Shown piece after piece: positions 17,601-26,599 of a DNA stretch of 64,000 bases. How positions within the stretch are numbered: position 1 is the first letter of the stretch; every line of letters begins with the position of its first letter. The position numbers were made by a program, and so were the translations under genes. The notes under the pieces were generated by a model, which saw only the letters and a list, made by a program, of their open reading frames with translations, was not told the DNA's origin and ran no database searches. Origin of the DNA: Limisphaera sp049537155 (GTDB lineage Bacteria > Verrucomicrobiota > Verrucomicrobiia > Limisphaerales > Limisphaeraceae); contig NZ_JBMVQZ010000007.1 of the NCBI RefSeq assembly GCF_049537155.1, forward strand, positions 124,001-188,000, read 5' to 3'.

Positions 17601-17760
17601 CCCGGCGCATCGCTGACCTCCATCGGAGCCTTCCCGCAGGCGGGACCTCTGCCGGATGGAACCACACCGGACCGCACGATGCGTCCGCGGGCCGGGGCGC
17701 TGACCTTTCCACGGCCGTCGGCCGGCGCGGTCTTGACCGGGCGGGCTGAAGATTTGGAGC

Positions 17761-19131
17761 ATGCCCCTCGCCATGCGCTCGAAATCGCTTCTCTTGATCC
17801 TCGGCCTTTCACTGGGGTTGATCGCCTGTCAGGCGCCCCGGGCGGTGTTTCAGGAACCCGCTTTGCCCGGGTACGTTCCCCTCCCGGCGCCGCCACCCTC
17901 GCGCACGTGGTTGCAACCGGGCGACCGTCTGGCCATCTGCGGCGACTCCATCACCGAACAACGCATGTACTCCCGGCTCATCGAAGATTACCTGACAGTC
18001 TGCGTGCCCCAGTACCGGGTGTCGGTCCGGCAGTTCGGCTGGAGCGGGGAACGGGCTCCGGGGTTCCTCCGGCGAATGACCAATGACTGCCTGCGGTTTC
18101 AGCCCACCCTGGCCACCACCTGTTACGGGATGAACGATCACGAATACAGGCCGTACGAGGAACGAATCGGCCGCACCTACACGGAAAACCTGACGGCCGT
18201 GGTCCGCGCCTTCCAGGCCCACGGTGCACACGTGATCGTGGGATCGCCGGGTTGCGTCGGCAAAATGCCGCACTGGGTCAAATCCGCCAGCGGGACGGTC
18301 GAGGATCTGAACCGCAGCCTGGGCACACTGCGCAACCTGGCGTTGCAGGTGGCCCAACGCGAGGGCGCCGGATTCGCCGATGTCTTCCTGCCCATGCTCC
18401 GGGCCGGCGAAGTCGGCCGCAGCCGGTTCGGAACCAATTTCATGATCGCCGGCGCCGACGGCGTGCATCCGGATTGGGCCGGGCACGGTGTCATGGCCTA
18501 CGCCTTTCTCAAGGCCATGGGATTGGACGGCCACATCGGCACGTTCACCGTGGACCTGAGCGACAACTCCATCCGCGTCTCGCCCGGGCACGAGGTGGTG
18601 TCCTCGGTGGCTCGCACCTTCACCATCCGCAGCCGTCGTTATTCTTTTCCGGCCTGTCTGTCGCAGGAGCTGATTCCCGATGGGCCGCGGCCCGCTTATC
18701 CGGCCTGCGAGATGCCCCCGGGCAACGAGACCGCCAGCCTGCGCGCGGCCTTCCAGCTGGTGCCGTTCCACAGGGAGTTGAACCGCCTGATGTTGGTCGT
18801 CAAAAACGGCACGGCCGACCGCTACCGTGTGCGGTGGGGCGCTGCCAGCAAGGTCTTCACCACCGCGCAACTCGCCCAGGGGATCAATCTGGCCGAGGAA
18901 TTCGAAGTGACGCCGTTCGCGGCTGCCTTTGCCCGTGTGGACGCCGCCGTGGCGGCCAAACAGGCCTTCGAAACGCGGCAGGTCAAACAGATCTTCCACG
19001 GCCCCGAAGGACGGGCCGACATGGAGAAAGCCGTCCGCGAAACGGAGGCCGAGCGTGAACGGCTCGTGCAAGCCATCCGGGCAGCATTCGTCCCGGTGAC
19101 CCACACCTTGAGCATCCTGCCCGCCGACTGA
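17761..19131 (+). CDS. SGNH/GDSL-family hydrolase lipoprotein
   Basis: A 456-residue lipoprotein esterase or acetylhydrolase. The N-terminus has a hydrophobic stretch ending in the lipobox LIAC, so it should be lipidated by Lgt. The SGNH blocks are present: ICGDSITEQ (Ser nucleophile), the Gly-containing FGWSGERAPG, YGMNDHE (Asn), and DGVHPDWAGH (Asp-x-x-His). About 200 further residues follow the catalytic domain and end in a charged helical region. The substrate is unknown; such proteins often deacetylate glycans. The start may be ATG 17761 or ATG 17773 four codons later; the latter fits a classical lipoprotein leader and leaves better spacing to GGAG. Confidence 0.85.
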   Translation: MPLAMRSKSLLLILGLSLGLIACQAPRAVFQEPALPGYVPLPAPPPSRTWLQPGDRLAICGDSITEQRMYSRLIEDYLTVCVPQYRVSVRQFGWSGERAPGFLRRMTNDCLRFQPTLATTCYGMNDHEYRPYEERIGRTYTENLTAVVRAFQAHGAHVIVGSPGCVGKMPHWVKSASGTVEDLNRSLGTLRNLALQVAQREGAGFADVFLPMLRAGEVGRSRFGTNFMIAGADGVHPDWAGHGVMAYAFLKAMGLDGHIGTFTVDLSDNSIRVSPGHEVVSSVARTFTIRSRRYSFPACLSQELIPDGPRPAYPACEMPPGNETASLRAAFQLVPFHRELNRLMLVVKNGTADRYRVRWGAASKVFTTAQLAQGINLAEEFEVTPFAAAFARVDAAVAAKQAFETRQVKQIFHGPEGRADMEKAVRETEAERERLVQAIRAAFVPVTHTLSILPAD

Positions 19132-19267
19132 GCCCTTCCCCCGCAGGCGCAGCGGCGAGGGGCTTGCGAGCGATCCGGGCCCGCCGGCTGCGGCGCGGCC
19201 CCGGAGGCCGGCGCCACACTGCGAGTGCCGGCGTCGCCCTGCACCGAACGACCGGCCGGGTGATGAC

Positions 19268-20158
19268 TCACGACGGGCGGCGTTCCGGCCGGAGATGCTC
19301 CGTGGCTTCGCGGATCCGCTCGAGAATGATCTCCTGCAGGGCCGGTTCCGACCCGAGCGCCGGCGTGTACCAGACCCACCGGCCGTGTCGTTCCGTGGGA
19401 TTGCGCCAGGGGAACTGGCCCGACTCGAGCCGCTGCTTCACCACTCGCTCAGGTTCACCCAGCAGAACGGGGATGTCCTCCATGGTGTGCAGCCCGTCGC
19501 TCATGAACGCGGGCACCACCACCATCCGACGCGTCACCGCCCGTTCGTAGCATGCCGGGATGCGCGGTTCTTCGTCCAGGAACACCGCGCCCACGCAGGC
19601 ATACCGCCCCAGACCGGCGATTCGCTGCGCCAGCTCCTCCACGGAGCGCCTCGACTGCGCCTCGCGTTCCGTGCCGTGGCCGGCCAGGAACAGACTGATC
19701 TCGTCCGGCCGGGGCAGTCTCGGGAACGGATGCGCCCGAACCACGCCCTCGGCCCGGGCCAGGACCACCTCCATCAATCGCGGATGCGTCCCCACCGGCG
19801 CGCAGTACACCAGCGTCCGGTCCGGACCGAAGCGAATCCTGGGCCAGGCGGGCGACGGCTGCGTGGGTGTGGGCAGACCGAGGCTCTCAGGAATCACGCG
19901 CGCGGCGAAGTACCCCTCGGCCATGAACAGCGGCACCACGAAAACGACCGGCGCGGTCAACTCCGCCAGGACGTCCTGCACCTGCGGTGCCTGCTTCCAG
20001 AAGGCCTCGCGGACATCGGCGAACCGCCGCTTTTCGCGCAGCCACCGGACGTGCAGCCGCACCGCTCCGGCCGACCCGGCGTTCTCCTCGGTGCCATGCC
20101 CGAGGAGCACCACCGTGGCGCGCCGCCAGATGGATGGTTCGATCGCCTTTTCGTTCAT
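19268..20158 (-). CDS. Two-domain CbiX/SirB-like chelatase-family protein
   Basis: A 296-residue protein of two related halves, each opening with the metal-binding loop of class II chelatases: VVLLGHGTEEN near residue 19 and LFLAGHGTERE near 158. The second conserved region is seen as FMAEGYFAARVIPE in the first half and AFMSDGLHTMEDIP in the second. CbiX/SirB enzymes insert Co or Fe into sirohydrochlorin. No other cobalamin or sirohaem gene is nearby, so which metal or whether it is a chelatase at all is open. It lies 229 bases downstream of hisC on the same strand. Confidence 0.8.
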   Translation of the reverse strand: MNEKAIEPSIWRRATVVLLGHGTEENAGSAGAVRLHVRWLREKRRFADVREAFWKQAPQVQDVLAELTAPVVFVVPLFMAEGYFAARVIPESLGLPTPTQPSPAWPRIRFGPDRTLVYCAPVGTHPRLMEVVLARAEGVVRAHPFPRLPRPDEISLFLAGHGTEREAQSRRSVEELAQRIAGLGRYACVGAVFLDEEPRIPACYERAVTRRMVVVPAFMSDGLHTMEDIPVLLGEPERVVKQRLESGQFPWRNPTERHGRWVWYTPALGSEPALQEIILERIREATEHLRPERRPS

Positions 20159-20387
20159 AACGCGGCCTGGACGGGCTGCACGTTATCCGGTTTCGGAGTC
20201 GTCGCAACTGCGGTCGGGCGCCCGTTGCCCGGGCTGCATGCCGGACCGGATGCGTCTTCACCGGTGTGGTCAACCCGACCCCACGGGCTGCGGTGCCGGC
20301 CGGGTGGCGGTAACCATCCGGTCAAGGCCGGGGAATTGCGGAGCGGTCCTCCGGCGAAGGCGCGCGCACACCCGGCGTCGAAGATCT

Positions 20388-21533
20388 TCAGGCGGTACTT
20401 TTTAACAGTCGTTTGGCCACGCGCACCAGCGTTTCCATGTCCCCGGGGGTGCCGATGCTGATCCGGAGGTAGGCGGCCAGATCCGGCGTGTCGAACCATC
20501 GAACGAGGATGTTGTTCTCGCGCAGGCGCCTGAACCATTCCGATGCCGGCGGTCCCGGCGGACGGGCCAGGACGAAGTTCGTCTGGCTGGGCAGTACCAG
20601 GAAACCGAGCCGACGCAACTGATCCGAGGTCCATTCCCGCGTTTCAGCGATCTTGCGGAAGTTCTCCCGGTAGTAGGCGGGATCGTCGAGGGTGGCCTCG
20701 GCCGCCACCTGGGCCAGCCCGTTGACGTTGTAACTGTCCCGCAGCTTGTGCATCGCCTGGATGAGCGCCCTGGGCCCCACGGCGTAGCCGATGCGGAGGA
20801 AACAGAGCGAGTAGGCCTTGGAAAAACTCCGGCAGACCATCACGTGGGGGTGTTTCAGCGCCAGTTCCATGGCATGTTCCGGCGCGAACTCCGCGTAGGT
20901 CTCGTCCAGGAGGACCACTCCTTTCGTCCGGGTGCAGATGGCCTCGATCTCGCGCCTGGTGTAGCCGCGGCCGCTGGGTGCGTTGGGTGTCGTGATGATG
21001 GTGAGTGCGGCCTGGGGTTGCCACTGCTTGAGGTGCTTGAGCTGCCCGGCGTCGGGTAGCGCAAATTCCATTTGCAGGGGCACGGGGTTGAACGCCGCCC
21101 CGTGCTGGGCCGCCAGGACGGGATACAGCGAATAGCTGGGGACGAAGCTCTGGACCGTGGCCGGCGCCGGCGGCACGAAATACCGCCGGCTCAATGGCCC
21201 CCGCTGCGCGGCCAGCGGTTCCACGAAGGTGTGCACCGCCAGGCGCAGGATCTCGTCAGCTCCGTTCCCCACCAGGATCTGATCGGGATCGCAGTTGTGA
21301 AGGTGCGCCAGCTTCTGCCGAAGCCGTTCTGCGGTCGGGTCCGGATACAACCGGAGCCGCCCGTCCACGGCTGCGCGCACCGCCTCGAGAACGCGCGGCG
21401 AGGGCGGGTAGGGGTTTTCATTCGTGTTCAGCTTGATCAATCCCTTGGCGCGCGGTTGTTCGCCCGGCACGTACGGTTGCAGGGCGCGCACCAAGGGGCG
21501 AACCAGTTGTTCGGACGCTGTTTCCCTTGCCAT
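20388..21533 (-). CDS. hisC: Histidinol-phosphate aminotransferase
   Basis: PLP-dependent class I/II aminotransferase of 381 residues, converting imidazole-acetol phosphate to L-histidinol phosphate. LNTNENPYPPSPRV lies near the N-terminus, GNGADEIL binds the phosphate, DETYAEFAPE carries the PLP-contact Asp, and SFSKAYSLCFLRIGY has the Schiff-base Lys. The order fits HisC; the closely related aromatic aminotransferases cannot be fully excluded. The start ATG 21533 lacks an evident Shine-Dalgarno; a GTGACA and TATCCT pair (15-base spacer) on the minus strand at 21544-21570 would give an almost leaderless mRNA. No other his gene is adjacent. Confidence 0.9.
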   Translation of the reverse strand: MARETASEQLVRPLVRALQPYVPGEQPRAKGLIKLNTNENPYPPSPRVLEAVRAAVDGRLRLYPDPTAERLRQKLAHLHNCDPDQILVGNGADEILRLAVHTFVEPLAAQRGPLSRRYFVPPAPATVQSFVPSYSLYPVLAAQHGAAFNPVPLQMEFALPDAGQLKHLKQWQPQAALTIITTPNAPSGRGYTRREIEAICTRTKGVVLLDETYAEFAPEHAMELALKHPHVMVCRSFSKAYSLCFLRIGYAVGPRALIQAMHKLRDSYNVNGLAQVAAEATLDDPAYYRENFRKIAETREWTSDQLRRLGFLVLPSQTNFVLARPPGPPASEWFRRLRENNILVRWFDTPDLAAYLRISIGTPGDMETLVRVAKRLLKSTA

Positions 21534-21801
21534 GGCCAGCGGGAGGATAGTGAACCCCGAGTGCTGTCACAAAAGCAATCGCGTGCCCGGTGGGGGAGCC
21601 AGGGCTGGGTCTCCGGGCGATGCCTGCAGGTAGGATTCGGCCAACCTTCGCGGTGCTCCGGTAGAATCGAGCGTGTCCGGAGCGGACGGCACGGTGCGGG
21701 AGACGATCGTCGGGGATTCCCCCCGGTGGGGGCTTCCGCGGACGTTGTCGTGCGCGCGAACGGCGGTGTGGGAAGCCCCAATCGGCCCGGACGGCAGGGG
21801 A

Positions 21802-21829
21802 TTGACAGGCCCGGGCCAAAACCTATAAT
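21802..21829 (+). promoter_or_regulatory. Consensus sigma70 promoter of the candidate small RNA
   Basis: TTGACA (21802-21807), 16-base spacer, TATAAT (21824-21829): both hexamers match the consensus perfectly. The expected start is near 21836, directly at the base of the structured RNA that follows. Confidence 0.85.
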
Positions 21830-21835
21830 GAGAGG

Positions 21836-21915
21836 CGTTCGGGTGGCAGCACGTTTCTTCAGCGGGGTTCCCCACCCCCACCTCCTTGGCGTCTGCCGCC
21901 CGAACCGATTTTTTT
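21836..21915 (+). ncRNA. Candidate structured small RNA, unassigned
   Basis: About 80 nt. A 13-base-pair closing stem joins 21837-21849 to 21893-21905 (one G-U wobble, no mismatch). It continues past a single bulged C as three more pairs (21851-21853 with 21890-21892). The inner part holds a small GGGG/CCCC hairpin at about 21864-21873. Three bases after the closing stem comes a run of seven T (21909-21915). With the perfect promoter placed for a start at 21836, this has all parts of a free-standing RNA gene. It lacks the GGAAG-type apical loop and AGCAGCC element of SRP RNA and is too short for 6S or tmRNA. The tRNA downstream has its own promoter, so it need not be a leader. Function unknown. 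Confidence 0.65.
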
Positions 21916-21950
21916 ACCTGCAAAACCGTACACAAAGGTGTTGCGGGGCC

Positions 21951-21980
21951 TTGACGGCCCGGGCCCGGTTCACTTAGTTT
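21951..21980 (+). promoter_or_regulatory. Promoter of tRNA-Asp
   Basis: TTGACG (21951-21956), 18-base spacer, TAGTTT (21975-21980). The predicted start near 21987 lies about 11 bases before the mature tRNA 5' end, a normal arrangement. Confidence 0.6.
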
Positions 21981-21997
21981 GGGTCCGTTCGAGACGC

Positions 21998-22074
21998 GGG
22001 GGCGTAGCTCAATTGGTTAGAGCGCTGCCCTGTCACGGCAGAGGTTGCGGGTTCGAGACCCGTCGCTCCCGCCA
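21998..22074 (+). tRNA. tRNA-Asp (anticodon GTC), CCA encoded
   Basis: A complete cloverleaf of 77 nt. The acceptor stem 21998-22004 pairs with 22064-22070 (one G-U), followed by discriminator G and encoded CCA. The D stem is GCTC/GAGC. The anticodon stem CTGCC/GGCAG encloses loop CTGTCAC with anticodon GTC at 22032-22034. The T stem GCGGG/CCCGT has loop TTCGAGA. Confidence 0.98.
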
Positions 22075-22372
22075 CTCTTCTTGATTTCCTCCCTGGCGCT
22101 TGCAGCGTGGCCGGCACAGGTTTGCGGCCGGGGTCCGGCATGTCGTTGCCTCACGCCGGACCCGTCCCGGCTGGCGGGCAGGATCGTGGCGCGACCCTCC
22201 TTCCGGGCGATTCTCGCACGGCCCGCCGAACCCTGCCGATTGCAACCGATGGAGGGAAGGCGGCGATTCGGTCCGGTGCCTTTCCCGGCACGCCGGTGGG
22301 TTCGTTGCGCAACCCCGTTTTGCGGCACCGGTCATTGCAGCGGCGGGGAACCTCGACTATTTTCGGGCGTCT

Positions 22373-23743
22373 ATGACGCTGACGGAAAAAGTGTTGGCGC
22401 GCGCCGCAGGCAGGGCGCGGGTGCAGGCCGGCGAGAACATCTGGGTCAGGGCCGACATCCTGATGACCCACGATGTGTGCGGGCCGGGCACCATCGGCGT
22501 GTTCAAACGTGAGTTCGGTCCGAATGCCCGGGTCTGGGATCCGAAGGCGATCGTCATTATTCCGGACCATTACATCTTTACGGCCGATTCGAAGTCGAAT
22601 CGGAACGTGGACATCCTGCGCGAGTTCGTGAAGGAGCAGGGGATCGAGTACTTCTACGACGTCATTGACGATCCCAACGGGGTGTGGCGGTTCGATCCGT
22701 CCAAGGGGATGTTCCGCCGGCAGTACGGCCGGCGGTACGCCGGGGTCTGCCACACCGCGCTGCCGGAAAAAGGGCACACCCGTCCGGGCGAGGTCCTCTT
22801 CGGCACGGACTCTCACACCTGCATGGCCGGCGCGTTCAACGAGTTTGCCACGGGCATCGGCAACACGGACGCCGGCTTCGTCATGGGTACGGGCCGCTTG
22901 CTCCTGAAGGTTCCCGAGACGATGCATTTCTATTTTGAGGGCCGGTTGCAGCCGGGGGTGATGGCCAAGGACGTCATCCTGCACATCATCGGTGAGATCG
23001 GCTTCGACGGGGCCACCTATCGCGCCATGCAGTTCGACGGCCCCGGGGTGGCGTCCCTGTCCATGGACGACCGCATGACCATTGCCAACATGGCCATCGA
23101 GGCCGGTGCCAAGAACGGCATCTTTCCGTTCGACGCCCGCACCGCCGAGTACGTCGAGGCACGCACCCGGCTCAACAACACCAAGCAAACCTACGAACCG
23201 GTGGAGTTGGACAAGGACCAGAAGTTCGTTTACGAGCTGGTGGTGGACCTTTCCCAATTGGAACCGCTGGTGGCCTGTCATCCCGACCCCGGCCGCCGCA
23301 AGAAGGCCAAGGAACTCGGTCACATCCGGCTCGACCGCGCCTACATCGGTTCGTGCACCGGCGGCAAGGCCAGCGATTTCGTGGAGGCGGCGCGCATCCT
23401 GCGAGGGCGCAAGGTGGTGATCGACACGTTCGGCGTGCCCGCCACGCCGGAGGTCGTCCACGCGCTGCAGACGACATTCTGGGGACGGGAAAGTGTCTGG
23501 GACGTGCTCGTGAACGCCGGGGTGCAAATGACCGAGAATGCCAGTTGCGCGGCCTGCCTCGGCGGGCCGGTGGACACCTTCGGCCGGATCAACCGGCCGG
23601 GCATCAAGTGCATCAGCGCCACCAACCGGAACTTCCCCGGCCGCATGGGAGACAAACAGTCGGAGGTCTACCTGGCCAGCCCGGCCACCGTCGCAGCCAG
23701 CGCGCTCACCGGACGCATCACCGACCCGCGCGAGTTTTTGTAA
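22373..23743 (+). CDS. leuC: 3-isopropylmalate dehydratase large subunit, HacA/archaeal type
   Basis: Aconitase-superfamily [4Fe-4S] hydro-lyase of 456 residues. In leucine synthesis it isomerises isopropylmalate together with a small subunit. It begins MTLTEKVLARAAG, typical of the shorter archaeal-type LeuC/HacA group. HTALPEKGHTRPGEVLFGTDSH-type active-site loops are split over residues about 120-150. The cluster cysteines are C328 (IGSCTGG), C392 and C395 (CAACLGG). GSCTGG instead of GSCTNG is seen in some family members acting on related acids such as homoaconitate or dimethylmalate, so the substrate is not certain. No leuD lies beside it. The start was chosen at the conserved N-terminus; the frame upstream runs open through the tRNA and is spurious. 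Confidence 0.85.
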   Translation: MTLTEKVLARAAGRARVQAGENIWVRADILMTHDVCGPGTIGVFKREFGPNARVWDPKAIVIIPDHYIFTADSKSNRNVDILREFVKEQGIEYFYDVIDDPNGVWRFDPSKGMFRRQYGRRYAGVCHTALPEKGHTRPGEVLFGTDSHTCMAGAFNEFATGIGNTDAGFVMGTGRLLLKVPETMHFYFEGRLQPGVMAKDVILHIIGEIGFDGATYRAMQFDGPGVASLSMDDRMTIANMAIEAGAKNGIFPFDARTAEYVEARTRLNNTKQTYEPVELDKDQKFVYELVVDLSQLEPLVACHPDPGRRKKAKELGHIRLDRAYIGSCTGGKASDFVEAARILRGRKVVIDTFGVPATPEVVHALQTTFWGRESVWDVLVNAGVQMTENASCAACLGGPVDTFGRINRPGIKCISATNRNFPGRMGDKQSEVYLASPATVAASALTGRITDPREFL

Positions 23744-23840
23744 AAACCCCGTCCGGCGGCGCACCAGAAGAGGGTGCGCGGGCTGCTCATCCATCTGTCG
23801 CCCGGGCGGTGCCGGCCGGGCAGCCTTGCCGACCTGGCTC

Positions 23841-24680
23841 ATGATTGTCTGTCAGTTCGCCGGGTTGACCGTTCGCCGGCATCATCCGGAAGGCACGCCG
23901 CGGCTGTTGTATCTCCCGGGGATCCACGGCGACTGGACCCTGGTCACCAGTTTCCGGCATGCCGTGGCGCCTCCGGCGGAGTTCGTCGAGCTGGCCTACC
24001 CCGACACCACGGAGTGGCGCATGCCCGACTACGCGAACGCCGTGCGCCAGGTGGTGCAATCCCTCGGCCTGTCCCCATGCTGGTTGCTGGCGGAGTCGTT
24101 CGGATCGCTTGTGGCGTGGGCACTTCTGGAACAATGGATGGACCCTGCCGGCCGGGCGCGCCTGGTGCCGGATGACCGTTTGCCGGTCCGGGGGCTTGTC
24201 CTCGCGGGCGGGTTCGTCCGGCACCCCTGGCCCCGAAGGGCACGTTTTTTGGCTGGGACACTGCGTTGGATGCCCCGATGGCTGCACCGTTCCCTCCTGG
24301 GGCTTTACCTTGCCTACGCAGGCTGGCGCCACCGTCATGCGCCTGAAACACGTGCCACCGTGCGCGAGTTCGTCGAACGCCGCACCCCGCAAAACCGCCG
24401 CGCCATCCAGGCCCGGTTGTTGCTCGTGGCGCAGGCCGACTACCGGCCGGTGGCTTGCCGCATGCACCTGCCGGTGTTCATGCTGGCCGGAGGTATGGAT
24501 CCGGTGGTCCCTTGGTGGCACGTGCGGCCTTGGCTTCGGCGGCATTGCCCGGGTTTTCGCGCCGCCCGCATCTTCCCCTGGGCGGACCACAACGTACTGG
24601 GGACGGCCCCGCGACCCGCGGCTGCGCAGATCCTGGCCTGGATCTGCGCCGCCTCTTGTCCGGCCCGGGATCTGCCCTGA
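23841..24680 (+). CDS. Alpha/beta-fold hydrolase
   Basis: A 279-residue soluble hydrolase. RLLYLPGIHGDW marks the oxyanion loop, CWLLAESFGSLVAW the nucleophile elbow (A-E-S-F-G in place of G-x-S-x-G), MLAGGMDPVVPW the acid, and FPWADHNVLG the catalytic His. All triad positions are therefore filled. Substrate unknown; the elbow AESFG is common in small esterase or thioesterase-like members. The start ATG 23841 is the first Met before the domain and lies 97 bases after leuC. Confidence 0.8.
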   Translation: MIVCQFAGLTVRRHHPEGTPRLLYLPGIHGDWTLVTSFRHAVAPPAEFVELAYPDTTEWRMPDYANAVRQVVQSLGLSPCWLLAESFGSLVAWALLEQWMDPAGRARLVPDDRLPVRGLVLAGGFVRHPWPRRARFLAGTLRWMPRWLHRSLLGLYLAYAGWRHRHAPETRATVREFVERRTPQNRRAIQARLLLVAQADYRPVACRMHLPVFMLAGGMDPVVPWWHVRPWLRRHCPGFRAARIFPWADHNVLGTAPRPAAAQILAWICAASCPARDLP

Positions 24681-24699
24681 GCGCCGGTCCCGGCCGGGC

Positions 24700-25107
24700 T
24701 CAGACGAGGTTCCGCAGCAGCCCGAACAGGACCAGCGCCGCCATGGCGATCCGGACAAGGACTGAAACACGGTTCCACGGAACCTCCCTCCCTCGGAGCC
24801 GGTACCAGCCCAGGGTTGCGGCACTGACGAGCAGCAGCGGCAGCGCCAGCAGCGGAATGGGATTGTACCGCCAGGACTCGCCCCATCGGCCGTGCAACAG
24901 CGCATGGGTGGCCCGTAACCCGCCGCAACCGGGGCATTGCCAGCCGGTTACTTCATGGAACGTACAGCGCGGATACAACCCGTAGCGCGCGGGATCGAAA
25001 TGCCACAACACGGCCAGCCCCAGCAGGACCGGAAGAGCGACCATCCACAGGTACCGCCGGTCCGGGCGTGGCTGCTGTCGCGCCGGAGCGCTCAACACCG
25101 GGGGCAC
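24700..25107 (-). CDS. DUF2752 membrane protein
   Basis: A small membrane protein with the DUF2752 hallmark: LYPRCTFHEVTGWQCPGCGG followed by LRATHALLHGRW, giving Cys, then C-P-G-C-G-G on the outer side of helix one. Three hydrophobic helices are visible. The function of the family is unknown. The frame stays open to a TTG at 25383, but that N-terminal part is low-complexity and family members are short, so I place the start at GTG 25107; ATG 25044 is also possible. No start has a good Shine-Dalgarno. Converges with the hydrolase gene (19-base gap). Confidence 0.7.
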   Translation of the reverse strand: MPPVLSAPARQQPRPDRRYLWMVALPVLLGLAVLWHFDPARYGLYPRCTFHEVTGWQCPGCGGLRATHALLHGRWGESWRYNPIPLLALPLLLVSAATLGWYRLRGREVPWNRVSVLVRIAMAALVLFGLLRNLV

Positions 25108-25455
25108 GGCCGGCCCGGATGTCCCGGTGACATTTCTTCGGAGGGCCGGGGCCTTGTCCGCAGCGGGAGACTCCTCACCCGCCGCGTCCGGGCCGTGGCG
25201 AGACGGCGCGACCACAGGATCTTCCCCCGGCCGGGTTGTTCCCAGCGGCCTGTCCGAAACGCGAACCTGTGCCTTTCCGGCCCTGTTCACGGCCGTGAAG
25301 GATGCCACCGGCCGGGCGCCCCTGCCAGCCCGGGCCTGCGCCGCTTGCGGGCCGGCGCGGCAGGGATCGGCGTGTGCCTTCAAATGCCCCGTGCGACGGT
25401 TGTGCGGCCCAGAACGGTGGTTTCCCCACCCGGCGCGGTTCCGGTATGCCGGACC

Positions 25456-26391
25456 TCAAAACACCTCGGCTTTCAACCCGGCCACCAACCGCACGGTCTG
25501 GGCGATTCGGGACAGCGACCGAAGCGGGAGATGACCGTAGTCCGATTTGGGCGAGGGCCGCGTCGCGGAGTAGATTTGCACCAGTTCGATCTGAGCGCCT
25601 CCCTCTTTCAGCTCCTTCAGCCGTTGGGCGAAGGCCAGGATCTCCTCCTCCGGCGGTTCCTCACCGCGGATGGAAGGGAACAGGCTCTGGATGATGACGG
25701 GGCGTTGGCGGCCGAGCGTCAGGATGTTGTTCAGGATCTTTTGCAACGGGACATGCACGCCGCTGACCCGGTCCAGATAGCCCTGGGTGCCGCCGTCCAG
25801 CTTGGCCCAGATCTCGTCACTGCGCGTGAAATGCCGCAGCCCGGCCTGGACGGCGGGCCGGTCCAGTTCGGTGGCGTTGGTGATGAGCACCAGTTTGAAG
25901 AACTCACGCAGCGCGCGCACGTGGACCACCTTTTCGACCGCCTCGGCGAAGTTGGGGCAGAGGGTGGGCTCTCCGTCACCGCTGAGCGCCACATGCTTCA
26001 GTTGCAGCAGTTCCTCCGGCAGCCCCCGGTAGAGTGCGCGCCGACGGAGTTCTCCGCTGCGCACCAGGTCGAGTGTCCGCTGCAGCTCCGCCGCCATCAC
26101 GTCCACGTCCAGATGTGTCTCCCGCGGCGGGAGGTTCCGCTGCACTTCGCAGTAGAGGCAGTCGAAATTGCACAGCTTGTCGGGATTCATGTTGATCCCG
26201 ACCGACAGCCCGCGGGCCCTTGGCGAGATCACCACGTAAACGAACCGGTTGTCCAGAAAGTCCCGGGGTGCACCAAAGGCCGTCTCGGCCCCCGGCGGGA
26301 TGGAACGGGATTCCGCGGGCCGCGTCGTGCCGGCCGCATCGGCGGCCTCCTGGGCTTTGTTTGTGTGGGTGCGCACGATTGACAGGGCCAA
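25456..26391 (-). CDS. Radical SAM protein
   Basis: A 311-residue radical SAM enzyme. The cluster motif is CNFDCLYC (Cys-x3-Cys-x2-Cys) at about residue 76, preceded by GINMNPDKL. The SAM-binding GDGEPTLCPNF and the late ITNATELD strand support a TIM-barrel of the type found in small wyosine-like or uncharacterised radical SAM proteins. No extra SPASM-type Cys cluster follows. The annotated start is a TTG; a GTG five codons later is equally plausible and the true N-terminus is uncertain. It lies between squalene synthase and DUF2752 on the minus strand. Substrate unknown. Confidence 0.85.
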   Translation of the reverse strand: MALSIVRTHTNKAQEAADAAGTTRPAESRSIPPGAETAFGAPRDFLDNRFVYVVISPRARGLSVGINMNPDKLCNFDCLYCEVQRNLPPRETHLDVDVMAAELQRTLDLVRSGELRRRALYRGLPEELLQLKHVALSGDGEPTLCPNFAEAVEKVVHVRALREFFKLVLITNATELDRPAVQAGLRHFTRSDEIWAKLDGGTQGYLDRVSGVHVPLQKILNNILTLGRQRPVIIQSLFPSIRGEEPPEEEILAFAQRLKELKEGGAQIELVQIYSATRPSPKSDYGHLPLRSLSRIAQTVRLVAGLKAEVF

Positions 26392-26599
26392 CTTATTCAG
26401 TGGGTAAGCCCGTTCCTACACCGACCTTGTCAAAAAGCGCGCATATTTTGACGGCCTGCGGCCGGGCGATGCGTGATCGTCCATCCGCCGGCGCGGCGCG
26501 GGGTGCCGAGGCCCGCATCAGGCGGCCGGGGCCGGGCACGCGATCGCCGGGGAGGGATGGGATGCGGGGTTCGGCCGGGCCCGAGGGTTTGCCGCTCTC

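Noticed and set aside
21836..21915. SRP (4.5S) RNA as identity of the structured RNA
   Set aside because: The GGAA-type apical loop and the AGCAGCC side are absent on both strands.
26377..26400. TTGACA near the radical SAM start as a promoter
   Set aside because: No TAnnnT hexamer occurs 15 to 18 bases from it on either strand.
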